Assembly (NCBI GenBank): GCA_028818705.1 | Contig: JAPPNJ010000045.1 | Coordinates: 1-64,000, forward strand | Length of the DNA: 64,000 nucleotides | Reading direction: 5' to 3' | From: Candidatus Poribacteria bacterium | GTDB taxonomy: Bacteria > Poribacteria > WGA-4E > WGA-3G | Part shown: one piece after another, positions 18,129-26,985 of the stretch | How the letters are laid out: each line of letters begins with the position of its first letter | How positions within the stretch are numbered: the first letter of the stretch is position 1 | Translations under genes and position numbers: made by a program | Notes under the pieces: model-generated | Told to the model about the DNA's origin: nothing | What the model saw: only the letters and a program-made list of their open reading frames with translations | Databases searched by the model: none

Positions 18129-19205
18129 ATGCAAACCCATAAAGAGAACGATATCCTCGAGTTTTTCGATGTCCCCATTGAACACTTTCCGGATAGGAGT
18201 GCGCGGTGGTTGCTTCAGAATAAGGAGAACGTCCGGGGCTTGATTGAAATCCTCACTCGCGACATCGCAGCGCGGATTGACTTCAGTCGGCTCGTTCCAT
18301 TGAACAGGAGTTTTATTCCGGATACGCTCCGAGAGCAGGAGTCAGACCTCGTGTTTCGTGTGCCATTCAGAAGCGAAGCAGGCACCGATGAGGTGTTAAT
18401 CTACATCCTCATTGAACACCAATCGACGGTAGATGAGACGATGGGGTTTCGGGTGTTGTTTTATATGATGCTCATCTGGGATGCGCAACGTAGAGAGTGG
18501 GATCAAGAGAAGGTACCGAGGCGACAGCGGCGGTTGCGTCCGATCCTTCCGATAGTTTTTTATACAGGGGATCGTCGGTGGGAAACGCCGTTTCGGCTTG
18601 ATGCGTTGATGGACATTCCTGCTGAGTTGTCGCGTTTTGTTCCGAGTTATGATCTGCTGTTTTTGAGCGTGAAGGAGACAGATGAGAGACAACTCACCGA
18701 GTCGGGTCATCCGTTTGGATGGTTGTTGCGAGTGCTTCAAAATGAGAGTGGTCCGAAATCGGCTCTGAGTGATGCGTTAGGTGAAGCGGTGTCGCACCTT
18801 GAGGGTCTTGATTCGGAGCGAGCTGCTGAGAGACGCGAGGCGTTAGTATATCTGGTATCGCTGATTCTGCATCGTCGTCCGGCATCCGAACACGAAGAGT
18901 TGATAAGTGTAGTGGAGCGTCATAGCCATGAAATGGAGGTAGGCGTTATGGCACAGTCAATGGCAGAAGTGCTTTTGGAGCGAGGCATAGAACAAGGCAT
19001 AGAACAAGGCATAGAACAAGGGGCGCGTGAAACAACCATTAAAAATATCCTTTCAGTCCTCAGAGCGCGCTTCCCACAGAGCGACCCACAACCCGTCGAA
19101 CACGCACTTGGCGCAATCCCGAATCTTGAGCGTCTCACAGAACTGCTCCTCATGTCCGTGCAGACACCTACTTTTGAAGCGTTCCTACAAGCCTTGGATA
19201 CATAG
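18129..19205 (+). CDS. Rpn-family PD-(D/E)XK nuclease (recombination-promoting nuclease / putative transposase family)
   Basis: The 358-residue protein matches the Rpn/YhgA group, whose characterised members promote RecA-independent recombination and cut DNA. The nuclease core shows ESDLVFRV with D73 and IYILIEHQS with E96-x-Q98, the ExQ variant of the PD-(D/E)XK motif. The middle contains PILPIVFYTGDRRWETPF, a family hallmark. Near residues 285-296 the unit GIEQ is repeated three times, encoded by a tandem 12-bp repeat (about 18984-19019). The C-terminal ALGAIPNLERLTELLLMSVQ resembles DUF4351. It lies between P460 copies 2 and 3. No inverted-repeat ends of an IS were found around it. Confidence 0.85.
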   Translation: MQTHKENDILEFFDVPIEHFPDRSARWLLQNKENVRGLIEILTRDIAARIDFSRLVPLNRSFIPDTLREQESDLVFRVPFRSEAGTDEVLIYILIEHQSTVDETMGFRVLFYMMLIWDAQRREWDQEKVPRRQRRLRPILPIVFYTGDRRWETPFRLDALMDIPAELSRFVPSYDLLFLSVKETDERQLTESGHPFGWLLRVLQNESGPKSALSDALGEAVSHLEGLDSERAAERREALVYLVSLILHRRPASEHEELISVVERHSHEMEVGVMAQSMAEVLLERGIEQGIEQGIEQGARETTIKNILSVLRARFPQSDPQPVEHALGAIPNLERLTELLLMSVQTPTFEAFLQALDT

Positions 19206-19321
19206 TCAGATACTCAAACCTGAGGCAACATGCGGAAAAGACTAACTTTTGAACAGGAAATGGATTGTCCCCGACATTTAGCGACTGTTGATGAGGTAGT
19301 TCCCCAATAAGGCATTTTCAG

Positions 19322-19969
19322 TTGTATTATTTTTATTCAACCCGAATCCTATTCAGCTTAATGCTCTGCTGTGTCGCTTTCATGGCGTGTGACGAGGCAC
19401 AGCAGATAATGAAACCTGTCCTGCCACCCGAACTATCAGCAGAAGGCATACGCATTAAAATCAAACCCACAGAGCAGGGAAACCCCGCACACGGCTTCGG
19501 CACGCGCTCGGTCTATATCAACGGCATCGGTGTCGCTGCCCTGAAAAACGATACCCTCAAGACCTTCCCCATCGGCACGCTCATCACCAAGGAGGTCAAC
19601 AATAACACCAACACCTTCGTCCAACACGTCGCCATCATGAAGAAAACCGACGACCCAGCGCATGCCCCATACAACGGATGGCTTTATACACAACACACAC
19701 GACAGACAGAAAGCGCGAAGTTCGTAGCAGTCGGCGGTGATGTCCCCGGTAGCACGAGCGAGGGTTGCCATGCTTGCCACGCACAAGCACCCAAAGACAG
19801 CGTCTTTACACAACTCCCGACACCTGACACAGCGGTTGAAGAAGTGCCACTCCCCTCCGAACCTGAACCCGAACCCACAGAAGAACAACCTCAAGAAACC
19901 GAAGAAACCCAGCCCCCTGAAGAAACAGATGATGCGCCTTCAAACTTCCGCCCAGACATCGAGGTGTGA
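19322..19969 (+). CDS. Cytochrome P460-type lipoprotein, copy 3 (mosaic, altered ends)
   Basis: The reading frame gives up to 215 residues from a TTG at 19322. The signal (CVAFMAC) and P460 domain with CHACH are intact. Up to about VQHVAIMKKTD the sequence follows copy 2 (KTFPIGTLITKEV), and beyond that it follows copy 1 (DDPAHAPYNGW, STSEGCHACHAQ, TQPPEET). Similarity at the 5' side begins only near 19359, where the paralogues' ribosome site and start codon are missing, and the C-terminus ends in a different sequence (SNFRPDIEV). No convincing Shine-Dalgarno site precedes the TTG, so expression is doubtful. It may be a recent recombinant copy on the way to a pseudogene. Confidence 0.65.
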   Translation: MYYFYSTRILFSLMLCCVAFMACDEAQQIMKPVLPPELSAEGIRIKIKPTEQGNPAHGFGTRSVYINGIGVAALKNDTLKTFPIGTLITKEVNNNTNTFVQHVAIMKKTDDPAHAPYNGWLYTQHTRQTESAKFVAVGGDVPGSTSEGCHACHAQAPKDSVFTQLPTPDTAVEEVPLPSEPEPEPTEEQPQETEETQPPEETDDAPSNFRPDIEV

Positions 19970-20022
19970 CCTGAAAGGTTTTCAGGAGAACTGAATGATC
20001 CTATACAAGTGGTTTAGATAAC

Positions 20023-20051
20023 TTGATTATTTTCGGATTTCTGGGTATAAT
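20023..20051 (+). promoter_or_regulatory. Promoter of malate dehydrogenase
   Basis: TTGATT (20023-20028), a 17-nt spacer and the exact TATAAT (20046-20051) lie about 52 nt before the GTG start at 20104. The hairpin CTGAAA-GGT-TTTCAG just upstream (about 19972-19986) may end transcription from the P460 copy. Confidence 0.6.
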
Positions 20052-20103
20052 TAATATAGGCAATTTAAGGATAAAATTATACGTTTTTACAACGGAGGAA
20101 GAA

Positions 20104-21030
20104 GTGGCTAGAAAAAAAATCAGTGTTATTGGTGCGGGGAACGTCGGCGCAACAGCAGCGTTTCTCATTGCACAAAAACAGCTTGGAGATGTTGTCCTGA
20201 TAGACATCGTTGATGGTGTTCCGCAAGGTAAAGCATTGGACATGGCACAAATGGGCCCCGTAGAACTGTTTGATGCCGCGGTTGACGGAGATCTGGATTA
20301 CGATGCAACGGCAGGCTCCGATCTCGTAATTATCACATCAGGATCCCCACGTAAACCGGGGATGACACGCGAAGACCTGTTGCAAACAAATGCCAATATC
20401 GTCGGCAGTGTCACAGAAAGCGTCGTGAAACAGTCACCAGACTGTATCATCATGATGCTCACCAACCCGTTGGATATCATGACCTACCATGCATGGAAGG
20501 TCTCAGGATTTCCTTCACACCGCGTTGTGGGACAGGCAGGTGTGCTGGATTCGGCGCGGTTCCGCTATTTCATCTCCCTTGAACTCGGTGTATCCGTAGA
20601 AGACATTCACGCCCTCGTCCTCGGGGGACACGGTGATACGATGGTTCCACTCCCACGTTATACCACCGTCAACGGTATTCCGATACCACAACTCATACCG
20701 GAAGATCGCATTGAAGCGATGGCACAGCGGACTCGCGATGGCGGTGCCGAGATCGTTAATCTTCTCAAAACGAGTGGATACTATGCCGCCGGCTCCTCGT
20801 TGGCACAGATGGCGGAAGCGATCATTTTGGACAAGAAACGGCTGCTGCCCTGCTCTGCACATCTCACCGGGCAATATGGCATTAATGACCTCTATATCGG
20901 CGTTCCCATCAAGCTTGGCGGAAACGGTGTCGAAGAGATCATCGAAATCGAATTAACTGAGGACGAACTCGGGTCCCTACAACACTCGGCACAAACTTAT
21001 CAGGAAGGCATTGCATTGTTAGGATATTAG
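20104..21030 (+). CDS. mdh: Malate dehydrogenase (NAD)
   Basis: The start is the GTG at 20104, 4 nt after CGGAGGAA. A longer frame opening at the TTG at 20023 would begin inside the promoter -35 box and adds an unlikely leader. The 308 residues have the Rossmann start ISVIGAGNVGATAA, the substrate loop ITSGSPRKPGMTRED with the arginine that selects oxaloacetate/malate over pyruvate/lactate, TNPLDIMTYHAWK, and the catalytic GGHGDTMVPL. It belongs to the LDH-like MDH group common in deep-branching bacteria and acts in the TCA cycle in the cytoplasm. Confidence 0.95.
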   Translation: MARKKISVIGAGNVGATAAFLIAQKQLGDVVLIDIVDGVPQGKALDMAQMGPVELFDAAVDGDLDYDATAGSDLVIITSGSPRKPGMTREDLLQTNANIVGSVTESVVKQSPDCIIMMLTNPLDIMTYHAWKVSGFPSHRVVGQAGVLDSARFRYFISLELGVSVEDIHALVLGGHGDTMVPLPRYTTVNGIPIPQLIPEDRIEAMAQRTRDGGAEIVNLLKTSGYYAAGSSLAQMAEAIILDKKRLLPCSAHLTGQYGINDLYIGVPIKLGGNGVEEIIEIELTEDELGSLQHSAQTYQEGIALLGY

Positions 21031-21144
21031 GCAGCTCCACAAACTTGTCTTCGTATCGTAGATAATATTACCTAAGCTGCTACCTAATAACAGCGTAGGG
21101 GTAGATTCCCGCATCTACCCCTCCACTTCCTCAAACGTGCCTTA

Positions 21145-22617
21145 ATGTTAAGTTATCTGACAATCGCAAAGTATTTGAATGGGATTCGCTGTTTCAAACG
21201 ACTCTGGTATGAAGAAAACATTCCAGAAACAGCAGCGCCTACCTCTCTGTCCCAACAACGACTTTTCGATCAACGTGCAGAAGTAAAAAATCACGCCTAC
21301 CACCAATTTCCAGAAGGTCTACATATCACTACTGAAAATTCTGAGCTTGCTGTGCAAGAAACGGAAAACGCTATGCGTCGTGGCGAACGGTGTCTATTTG
21401 AAGCAGCTTTTCGCCTGAATGGGATATTTGTTCGGTGTGATATTATTCAAAAAGACAAAAACGGATGGCAAATTATTGAGATACGCGCATCAAAAAGAGT
21501 AAAAAAAGAATACTATCTTAGTTTAGCTTTACTAAAGCATGTGTTAGATGAACAAAACATATCCGTCTCTGCCACCCAATTGCTGCTTCTAAATAGTGAG
21601 TGTGTTTATCCAGAACTGTCTAATCTGTTCGTTATTGAAGACGTAACGGATACGGTCAGTCTGATACAGAAGAATGTCCGATACGATTTGCAGTCATTTG
21701 AAATGATCCTCAATAGAGAAGTTGCTCCAAATGTCTTAATCGGAAAAAATCTATGCAACCTGCCTCACGTATGCCCCTTTAAAGCGCGTTGTTGGGAAGC
21801 CATCCCCAAAAATTCAGTTTTTACCATTCCGAGAATTCGAGATCCTGAAGCGACTGCGCTTGCAGAAAACGGTATTTTTCACCTGTCCGATCTCCCAACT
21901 AATTTTCCCCTGACGCCAACGCAAAATATTTACGTTAGCAGCGTTCTCAACAACAAACCGACAATCAATAGTAGAGCAATTCAGCAGGAGTTAGCAAAGT
22001 TGCGATACCCAATTCATTTTCTCGACTTTGAAGCCGATAGACCTGCTATTCCGATGTTCGAGGGTTTTACACCATACCAAGAATTCCCGTTCCAGTATAG
22101 TTGTCATGTACTTCACCCAAACGGTGAACTTACGCATCACGAATACTTACATACCGATCCAACCGATCCGAGTCTACCGCTTGCGAAATCTCTGCTCAGT
22201 CATATTTCTGACCGCGGTTCTGTAGTCGTTTACAATGCCATTTTTGAACGCGGGATACTTAAACAGTTAGCCGAATCTTTCCCCGAATATGCTCCGGCAC
22301 TGCAATCAATTGCTAACAGGCTCTGGGATCAGATGGTGTTACTCAGAAAGCATTATGAACATCCTGACTTTTGTGGCTCCAGATCCCTGAAGGTGGTGCT
22401 TCCGGTTTTGGTGCCTCAGCTTTCCTATAAGCATTTAGACATCCAAGAGGGTGCGGACGCGCCAGCGGCGTGGAATTTGATGCTCGATGCCAATAGCGAA
22501 TCTGAGAAACAGATGTGGATTAAACATTTGCAAGCATATTGCAAAATGGATACACTTGCTATGGTTGAGATTCATAGCGTATTGCAAAAGCAAAGCATTC
22601 ACTACGTCGTAGAATAA
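21145..22617 (+). CDS. DUF2779 protein: Cas4-like N-terminus plus DEDD-type exonuclease domain
   Basis: The 490-residue protein has an N-terminal region that opens LTIAKYLNGIRCFKRLWYEE, typical of RecB/Cas4-like nucleases, with QIIEIRASKRVKKEYYLSLAL in the core and a later cysteine cluster (C207-type NLPHVCPFKARCW). The C-terminal half is the DUF2779 domain with DEDD exonuclease motifs: HFLDFEADRPA, VVYNAIFERGIL, and YCKMDTLAMVEI. The role is unknown; nucleic-acid processing is inferred. It is a single gene between mdh and the opposite-strand dnaK. A GTAGG-type hairpin lies before it (21096-21121). Confidence 0.8.
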   Translation: MLSYLTIAKYLNGIRCFKRLWYEENIPETAAPTSLSQQRLFDQRAEVKNHAYHQFPEGLHITTENSELAVQETENAMRRGERCLFEAAFRLNGIFVRCDIIQKDKNGWQIIEIRASKRVKKEYYLSLALLKHVLDEQNISVSATQLLLLNSECVYPELSNLFVIEDVTDTVSLIQKNVRYDLQSFEMILNREVAPNVLIGKNLCNLPHVCPFKARCWEAIPKNSVFTIPRIRDPEATALAENGIFHLSDLPTNFPLTPTQNIYVSSVLNNKPTINSRAIQQELAKLRYPIHFLDFEADRPAIPMFEGFTPYQEFPFQYSCHVLHPNGELTHHEYLHTDPTDPSLPLAKSLLSHISDRGSVVVYNAIFERGILKQLAESFPEYAPALQSIANRLWDQMVLLRKHYEHPDFCGSRSLKVVLPVLVPQLSYKHLDIQEGADAPAAWNLMLDANSESEKQMWIKHLQAYCKMDTLAMVEIHSVLQKQSIHYVVE

Positions 22618-22674
22618 CGCAGTGAATGCTTTTGTTTTTAATGTTTGCCTGAACGCTTCAAGAGTGGCGTTTCA

Positions 22675-24606
22675 CTAACTTTTATCCTTTTTTTCATCCT
22701 CGTTAACAACTTCATATTCAGCGTCAACAACATCGCTATCTGCCGATGCAGCATCACCAGGGTTGCCAGATGGTGCCTCAGCGGAAGCAGCACCTGCGTC
22801 CGCCGCTTGTTGATATATCTGCGCGGAAACTTCGTGCCAGACCTGCGTCAATTCGTCCGTTGCGGATTGGATTTCTGCGTGGTTGTTTGCTTCCAACGCT
22901 TGCTTGACCTTGGCAACGGCGGCGTTCACCTTCTCCTTGGCGGCATCGTCCATCTTGTCGCTCAATTCGCCTATGTTTTTCTCTGTTTCGTAAACCAGAG
23001 AATCCGCACGGTTACGAGCCTCGACTTCCTCGCGTTTCTGCTTATCCTCTTCGGCGTGGGCTTCGGCATCTTTTACCATCTGATCAATTTCGGCATCGCT
23101 AAGACCGGAGGAGGCAGTAATAGTAATCTTCTGCTCTTTGCCAGTTGCGGTATCTTTGGCAGACACGTTAAGTATGCCGTTTGCATCAATATCAAAGGTT
23201 ACCTCAATCTGCGGCACACCTCTCGGTGCGGGTGGTAAATCGCCCAGACGGAAGCGACCGATGGTTTTGTTGTAAACTGCCTGCTCGCGTTCGCCTTGGA
23301 GAACATGTACGTCAACTGCTGTCTGATTATTCTCAGCCGTTGTGAAGACGTTCGATTTCTTGGTAGGAATGGTTGTGTTCCTATCAATCAGACGTGTGAA
23401 CATCCCACCGAGGGTCTCAATACCGAGTGAGAGTGGCGTAACATCAAGTAAGAGAATGTCTTTAACTTCCTCATCACCGGAGAGTACACCGCCCTGAATT
23501 GCGGCACCGATTGCGACGACTTCATCGGGATTCACACCTTTGTGGGGCTCTTTCCCAAAGAGTTGCTCTACGGCCTCTTGGACTTTAGGCATACGGGTCT
23601 GTCCACCGACGAGGATAACTTCGTCAATGTCGGAAGGCTGCATCTCTGCATCGGCGAGCGCCTGTTGGCACGGTTCGAGCGAACGTTGGACGAGATTATC
23701 TGTAATTTGCTCCAGTTTGGCACGCGTGAGCGTCAAGTTAAGGTGTTTCGGACCGCTGGCATCGACAGTGATAAACGGCAAGTTGATGTCTGCTTGTAAC
23801 GTACTGGAGAGTTCACACTTTGCGGTTTCTGCCGCCTCTTTCAAGCGTTGTAGTGCCATTTGATCATTGCGTAGATCGATCCCTTGGCTACTGAGGAATT
23901 CTTGCGCCATCCAGTCGATCACCGCTTGGTCAAAATCGTCACCACCGAGATGGGTATCACCGTTTGTGCTTTTCACCTCGAAGACACCTTCTCCGATTTC
24001 CAGAATAGAGATGTCAAATGTCCCACCACCGAGATCATAAACGGCAATTTTCCTATCGCCTTCATTTTGGAGTCCATAAGCCAACGATGCGGCGGTTGGT
24101 TCGTTGATAATCCGCTCAACCTCTAATCCAGCAATTTTGCCAGCATCCTGTGTTGCCTGACGCTGTGAATCGTTAAAGTAGGCGGGAACAGTGATAACGG
24201 CTTTTGTGACTTCCTCTCCGAGATAGGTCTCGGCAGTCTCCTTCATTTTCCGTAAGACCATAGCGGAGATTTCAGGCGGTGAGTAATCCTTGCCATCAAT
24301 ATTTACAGCGACGTCACCGTCTGTATCGGATTTTAATTCATAAGGGACACGCGAGGAATCATCACCGATCTCGTTATATTTCCGCCCCATGAACCTTTTA
24401 ATCGAAAAAATTGTATTTTGCGGGTTTGTGATCCCTTGCCTTTTAGCAACGAGTCCAACGGGGCGTTCTCCTTCTTTGGTAAAACCGACGACCGAAGGGG
24501 TTGTTCGATTTCCTTCGGCGTTCTCGATTACCTTGGCATCACCACTTTCTAAGACTGCCACACATGAATTTGTTGTGCCTAAATCAATTCCAATAACTTT
24601 GCTCAT
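22675..24606 (-). CDS. dnaK: Chaperone DnaK (Hsp70)
   Basis: The ATG at 24606 (AAAGGAG 9 nt upstream) gives 643 residues, the usual length; a TTG two codons earlier is unlikely. The protein starts [20 protein letters not shown] and shows the phosphate and adenosine motifs [15 protein letters not shown] and [14 protein letters not shown], the linker [20 protein letters not shown], and a C-terminal lid ending in an acidic tail. It is the cytoplasmic ATP-dependent folding chaperone. No dnaJ, grpE or CIRCE-like inverted repeat is seen in the flank. The spacer upstream holds repeats. Confidence 0.97.
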   Translation of the reverse strand: MSKVIGIDLGTTNSCVAVLESGDAKVIENAEGNRTTPSVVGFTKEGERPVGLVAKRQGITNPQNTIFSIKRFMGRKYNEIGDDSSRVPYELKSDTDGDVAVNIDGKDYSPPEISAMVLRKMKETAETYLGEEVTKAVITVPAYFNDSQRQATQDAGKIAGLEVERIINEPTAASLAYGLQNEGDRKIAVYDLGGGTFDISILEIGEGVFEVKSTNGDTHLGGDDFDQAVIDWMAQEFLSSQGIDLRNDQMALQRLKEAAETAKCELSSTLQADINLPFITVDASGPKHLNLTLTRAKLEQITDNLVQRSLEPCQQALADAEMQPSDIDEVILVGGQTRMPKVQEAVEQLFGKEPHKGVNPDEVVAIGAAIQGGVLSGDEEVKDILLLDVTPLSLGIETLGGMFTRLIDRNTTIPTKKSNVFTTAENNQTAVDVHVLQGEREQAVYNKTIGRFRLGDLPPAPRGVPQIEVTFDIDANGILNVSAKDTATGKEQKITITASSGLSDAEIDQMVKDAEAHAEEDKQKREEVEARNRADSLVYETEKNIGELSDKMDDAAKEKVNAAVAKVKQALEANNHAEIQSATDELTQVWHEVSAQIYQQAADAGAASAEAPSGNPGDAASADSDVVDAEYEVVNEDEKKDKS

Positions 24607-25004
24607 TTTCAAATGCTCCTTTACGGAAATATACTAAACTTTGGACAATTTTTTCAGCCGGTGTGGTAAGATTCTTCTATACAGATGCCGCCCCTCTGGG
24701 GCTGTACACCTGGGGTGTACAGCATTTCTATACACATACCGCCCCTCTGGGGCTGCAATTTGGTACTCTGAAAACGTTTTTTCAAATTGCCCTCCGGAAT
24801 AAAATCACAGGCTATTAAGCAGGTTTTCACGTGAGATCAGGCGATATATTCTGATAAGCCTGCAGGAATATAATTCGAATCGTCCAAACTTTCTACAATG
24901 AACAGTAGCAATATTTATGCCAATATTAATTGCTTGAAACATCTAAATTCCTGCTGAATGTCTGCCAAATTGGCACAATCTTAAATGGACAGCGATCTCA
25001 GCAG
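24607..25004. repeat. Spacer with a pair of TATACA-led hairpins upstream of dnaK
   Basis: Two GCCCCTCTGGGGC hairpins (24690-24702 and 24741-24753) are each preceded by CTATACA-type leads. Between them, GTACACC (24704-24710) pairs with GGTGTAC (24714-24720). The pair arrangement is the same as at 16974-17037 and in the elements at 52.7-59.1 kb. The remainder of the 398 bases shows no gene. The dnaK promoter must lie here, but I could not pick a clear one. Confidence 0.65.
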
Positions 25005-25847
25005 TCAATTTGACTTACCGCGAACACCGGATCTCTGTTTGAGGCGTCCCCATGTTGTCGGTAGTTTCGATTCAGGGTCAACTGCCAAGATATCTTGAAT
25101 GCCACCTTGAATTTCTTTGATTTCATCTTGCGAGAGACCGCGGTTAAAGAGTGCGAACTCATCAATGATACCGTTATAGTAGCGGTTTAGGGCGGGCGGT
25201 TCCTCCATTCCAACCATAAGAGGCGCATCAATCGGGACCAACTTGTCGCCAGTTTTGGGGTAATCTATTAAGACTTCGCCATCAAGATAGACTGTCCACC
25301 ATTTCCCACTCTGAAACGAAACGGCGACGTGTTGCCACTTGTCTTTGACGACATCGCGCGGACTTTGTGCGGGGACAGCACGCCCACCTGTTAACTTCCA
25401 ACCCATCCATATAAAACCGTCAGGATGGAGCAGCACCTCAAAAAACTCTTGAACATCTGGTCCCTTAGCGGCTATAAGCTGCCATGTGCCGGGACCCGCT
25501 TTCAGCGTCGGTTGAATCCAAGCGGCAATCGTAATCCCATCGGTAAATTCAAATGCATCGGAATGCTCCACTCGGACAATCCCATCCTTTCCGCCGAAAT
25601 TAACCGCTTTCCCATATTTGCCATCCGTCCACGACGTATCGCCTTCTAATTTTCCATCCTGTTTGTTCCCAGAGAGATCTTTAACAGCCTTACCCGTTCC
25701 CTCTTCAAAAGCGAAGTAGACAACTAAACCTTCCAGTTCACCCGCTGTCCTGACACTTTGAAAACTCCCTACCAGATACACAACACATAAACAAATCACT
25801 CTCACACAGCCAGCTTTGGTTTGCAGGTTACGCCAAAAGTTACGCAT
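25005..25847 (-). CDS. Secreted LamG (concanavalin A-like) domain protein
   Basis: The 280-residue protein has an N-terminal signal peptide (hydrophobic CVRVICLCVVYLVGSF) and a LamG/concanavalin-like domain: GLVVYFAFEEGTGKAVKDLSG opens it, KWQHVAVSFQSGKWWTVYLDG is the central conserved strand pair, and YYNGIIDEFALFNRGLSQDE is the closing motif. The last 45 residues (EIQGGIQDILAVDPESKLPTTWG) resemble the end of the paralogue at 35525-36343. It binds sugar or peptide ligands in the envelope by family analogy. CTGGAGG precedes the ATG. Monocistronic. Confidence 0.8.
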   Translation of the reverse strand: MRNFWRNLQTKAGCVRVICLCVVYLVGSFQSVRTAGELEGLVVYFAFEEGTGKAVKDLSGNKQDGKLEGDTSWTDGKYGKAVNFGGKDGIVRVEHSDAFEFTDGITIAAWIQPTLKAGPGTWQLIAAKGPDVQEFFEVLLHPDGFIWMGWKLTGGRAVPAQSPRDVVKDKWQHVAVSFQSGKWWTVYLDGEVLIDYPKTGDKLVPIDAPLMVGMEEPPALNRYYNGIIDEFALFNRGLSQDEIKEIQGGIQDILAVDPESKLPTTWGRLKQRSGVRGKSN

Positions 25848-25930
25848 GAGTATCCTCCAGTTTTATAGGAATTATAGTAAAACCCGAAAATAAGTTGACC
25901 CTTCACGATAGCAACCCCACATTGCACGCT

Positions 25931-25959
25931 CGTAGGGGCTGGGTAACCCAGCCCCTACG
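25931..25959. repeat. Perfect palindrome of the GTAGGGG class
   Basis: CGTAGGGGCTGGGT and its exact reverse complement are separated by one base. It lies between the LamG gene and the PhyH gene. Related copies are at 61558-61583 and 21096-21121. It begins with the GTAGG head shared by many repeats in the window. Confidence 0.75.
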
Positions 25960-26059
25960 GTTCACCGCGCGTCTAAATAATTACGGGCTTCATTATAAAT
26001 AGGGCATGGGCGAATGTAATCAACATCCGCCCTGAAATAAACATAAAATATATTTCTAA

Positions 26060-26782
26060 CTAAGCAAACGGGAAGGTGCCTTGATACCCGCGGGGTCGAG
26101 AGACGTGCCAAACACCTTCATACATCGGTGTTACCTGATAATGGCACACGACATTGCTGCGTTCCATATCGTCGCGCTCTTTTGCGCCTTGGTGGGGAAT
26201 ATGGTTGATGAAGACGACACAATCACCGGCTTTCGGATGCAGAATAACGTGTGCTTGTGCGTCACACCACGCTTCAAACTTGGGGCGATCCAGGGGATAG
26301 AGGTGCGGCGGCTCTGACAAATGTCCACCTTTGATAAACTTGAGGTGTCCTTCACCAGGATCGTTGTCTTGAAAATAGAAGGTTGTGTTAATTCCTACAG
26401 GTGCCATGGCAAATGGATGCTCTTCGACGTACCGCTTTTCCTCCCAATAGCCGTAGAAATCCATGTGCCACTCTTGGAGATAGGGTCCAGGATTGATGTG
26501 TGCGCGCAGGCTGCGGAGTTGGCACTGCCTACCCATCAATCCTTCGAGATAAGGACGGACACTCGGGTGCCCTACAAGCGGTTGGTAAGTATCGGGTTCG
26601 CGATCAAGGAGGGTATCAAACCACATATTGCCGACTGCGTTTAAGCCTTCCTCCCAACCTTCCTCGCGTGCGTAATTAATACGCTGACGGATATTTTCCG
26701 TCTCCTCTGGAGACAACGCGCCCTCTAATAAAATGAACCCTTCCTGCTGTAGTTGCGCGAGTTTATCTTTGATGTCTGCCAT
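26060..26782 (-). CDS. Phytanoyl-CoA dioxygenase family protein
   Basis: The 240-residue protein shows the Fe(II) HxD in EWHMDFYGYW and the distal histidine in HIPHQGAKERDDM, with the following RSNVVCHYQV basic position for 2-oxoglutarate. The N-terminal segment FILLEGALSPEETENIRQRI is the usual PhyH opening. It is a short member of the family, one of five in the window. An AGGAGG site lies upstream of the ATG. The substrate is unknown. Confidence 0.85.
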   Translation of the reverse strand: MADIKDKLAQLQQEGFILLEGALSPEETENIRQRINYAREEGWEEGLNAVGNMWFDTLLDREPDTYQPLVGHPSVRPYLEGLMGRQCQLRSLRAHINPGPYLQEWHMDFYGYWEEKRYVEEHPFAMAPVGINTTFYFQDNDPGEGHLKFIKGGHLSEPPHLYPLDRPKFEAWCDAQAHVILHPKAGDCVVFINHIPHQGAKERDDMERSNVVCHYQVTPMYEGVWHVSRPRGYQGTFPFA

Positions 26783-26946
26783 CGTTTCATCTCCTCCTGA
26801 AGATTCAGAGTTGTTGACAGTATTCTATACCTTTAAGGTCAAGGTGTCAATCTTAATTGCATGGCGGTCGGCTATCAGCGATCAGCAGTAGGTTATCGGA
26901 AAGTGTAGCGACCGTTAGCAGTTAGCGGTTGGCAGATAGAAGATCA

Positions 26947-26970
26947 GCGAGGTTAGAAACCTCGCCTACC
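26947..26970. repeat. GGCGAGGTT-type hairpin with GTAGG head
   Basis: GCGAGGTT (26947-26954) pairs with AACCTCGC (26958-26965), followed by CTACC, giving GGTAGG on the other strand. It is the same element as at 2823-2847 and lies between the PhyH and Nramp-like genes; it may also act in transcription termination, but no T-tract follows. Confidence 0.7.
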
Positions 26971-26985
26971 AAGTATAGGTAAATT

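Noticed and set aside
20023..20103. Extended TTG start for malate dehydrogenase
   Set aside because: The TTG is inside the -35 box of the promoter, while the GTG at 20104 has CGGAGGAA in front.
22645..23238. Plus-strand frame of 197 codons overlapping dnaK
   Set aside because: It is a shadow of the dnaK C-terminal codons; the dnaK frame is certain.
24613..24660. CIRCE-type heat-shock element before dnaK
   Set aside because: No TTAGCACTC-N9-GAGTGCTAA-like inverted repeat was found; only hairpins of other classes.
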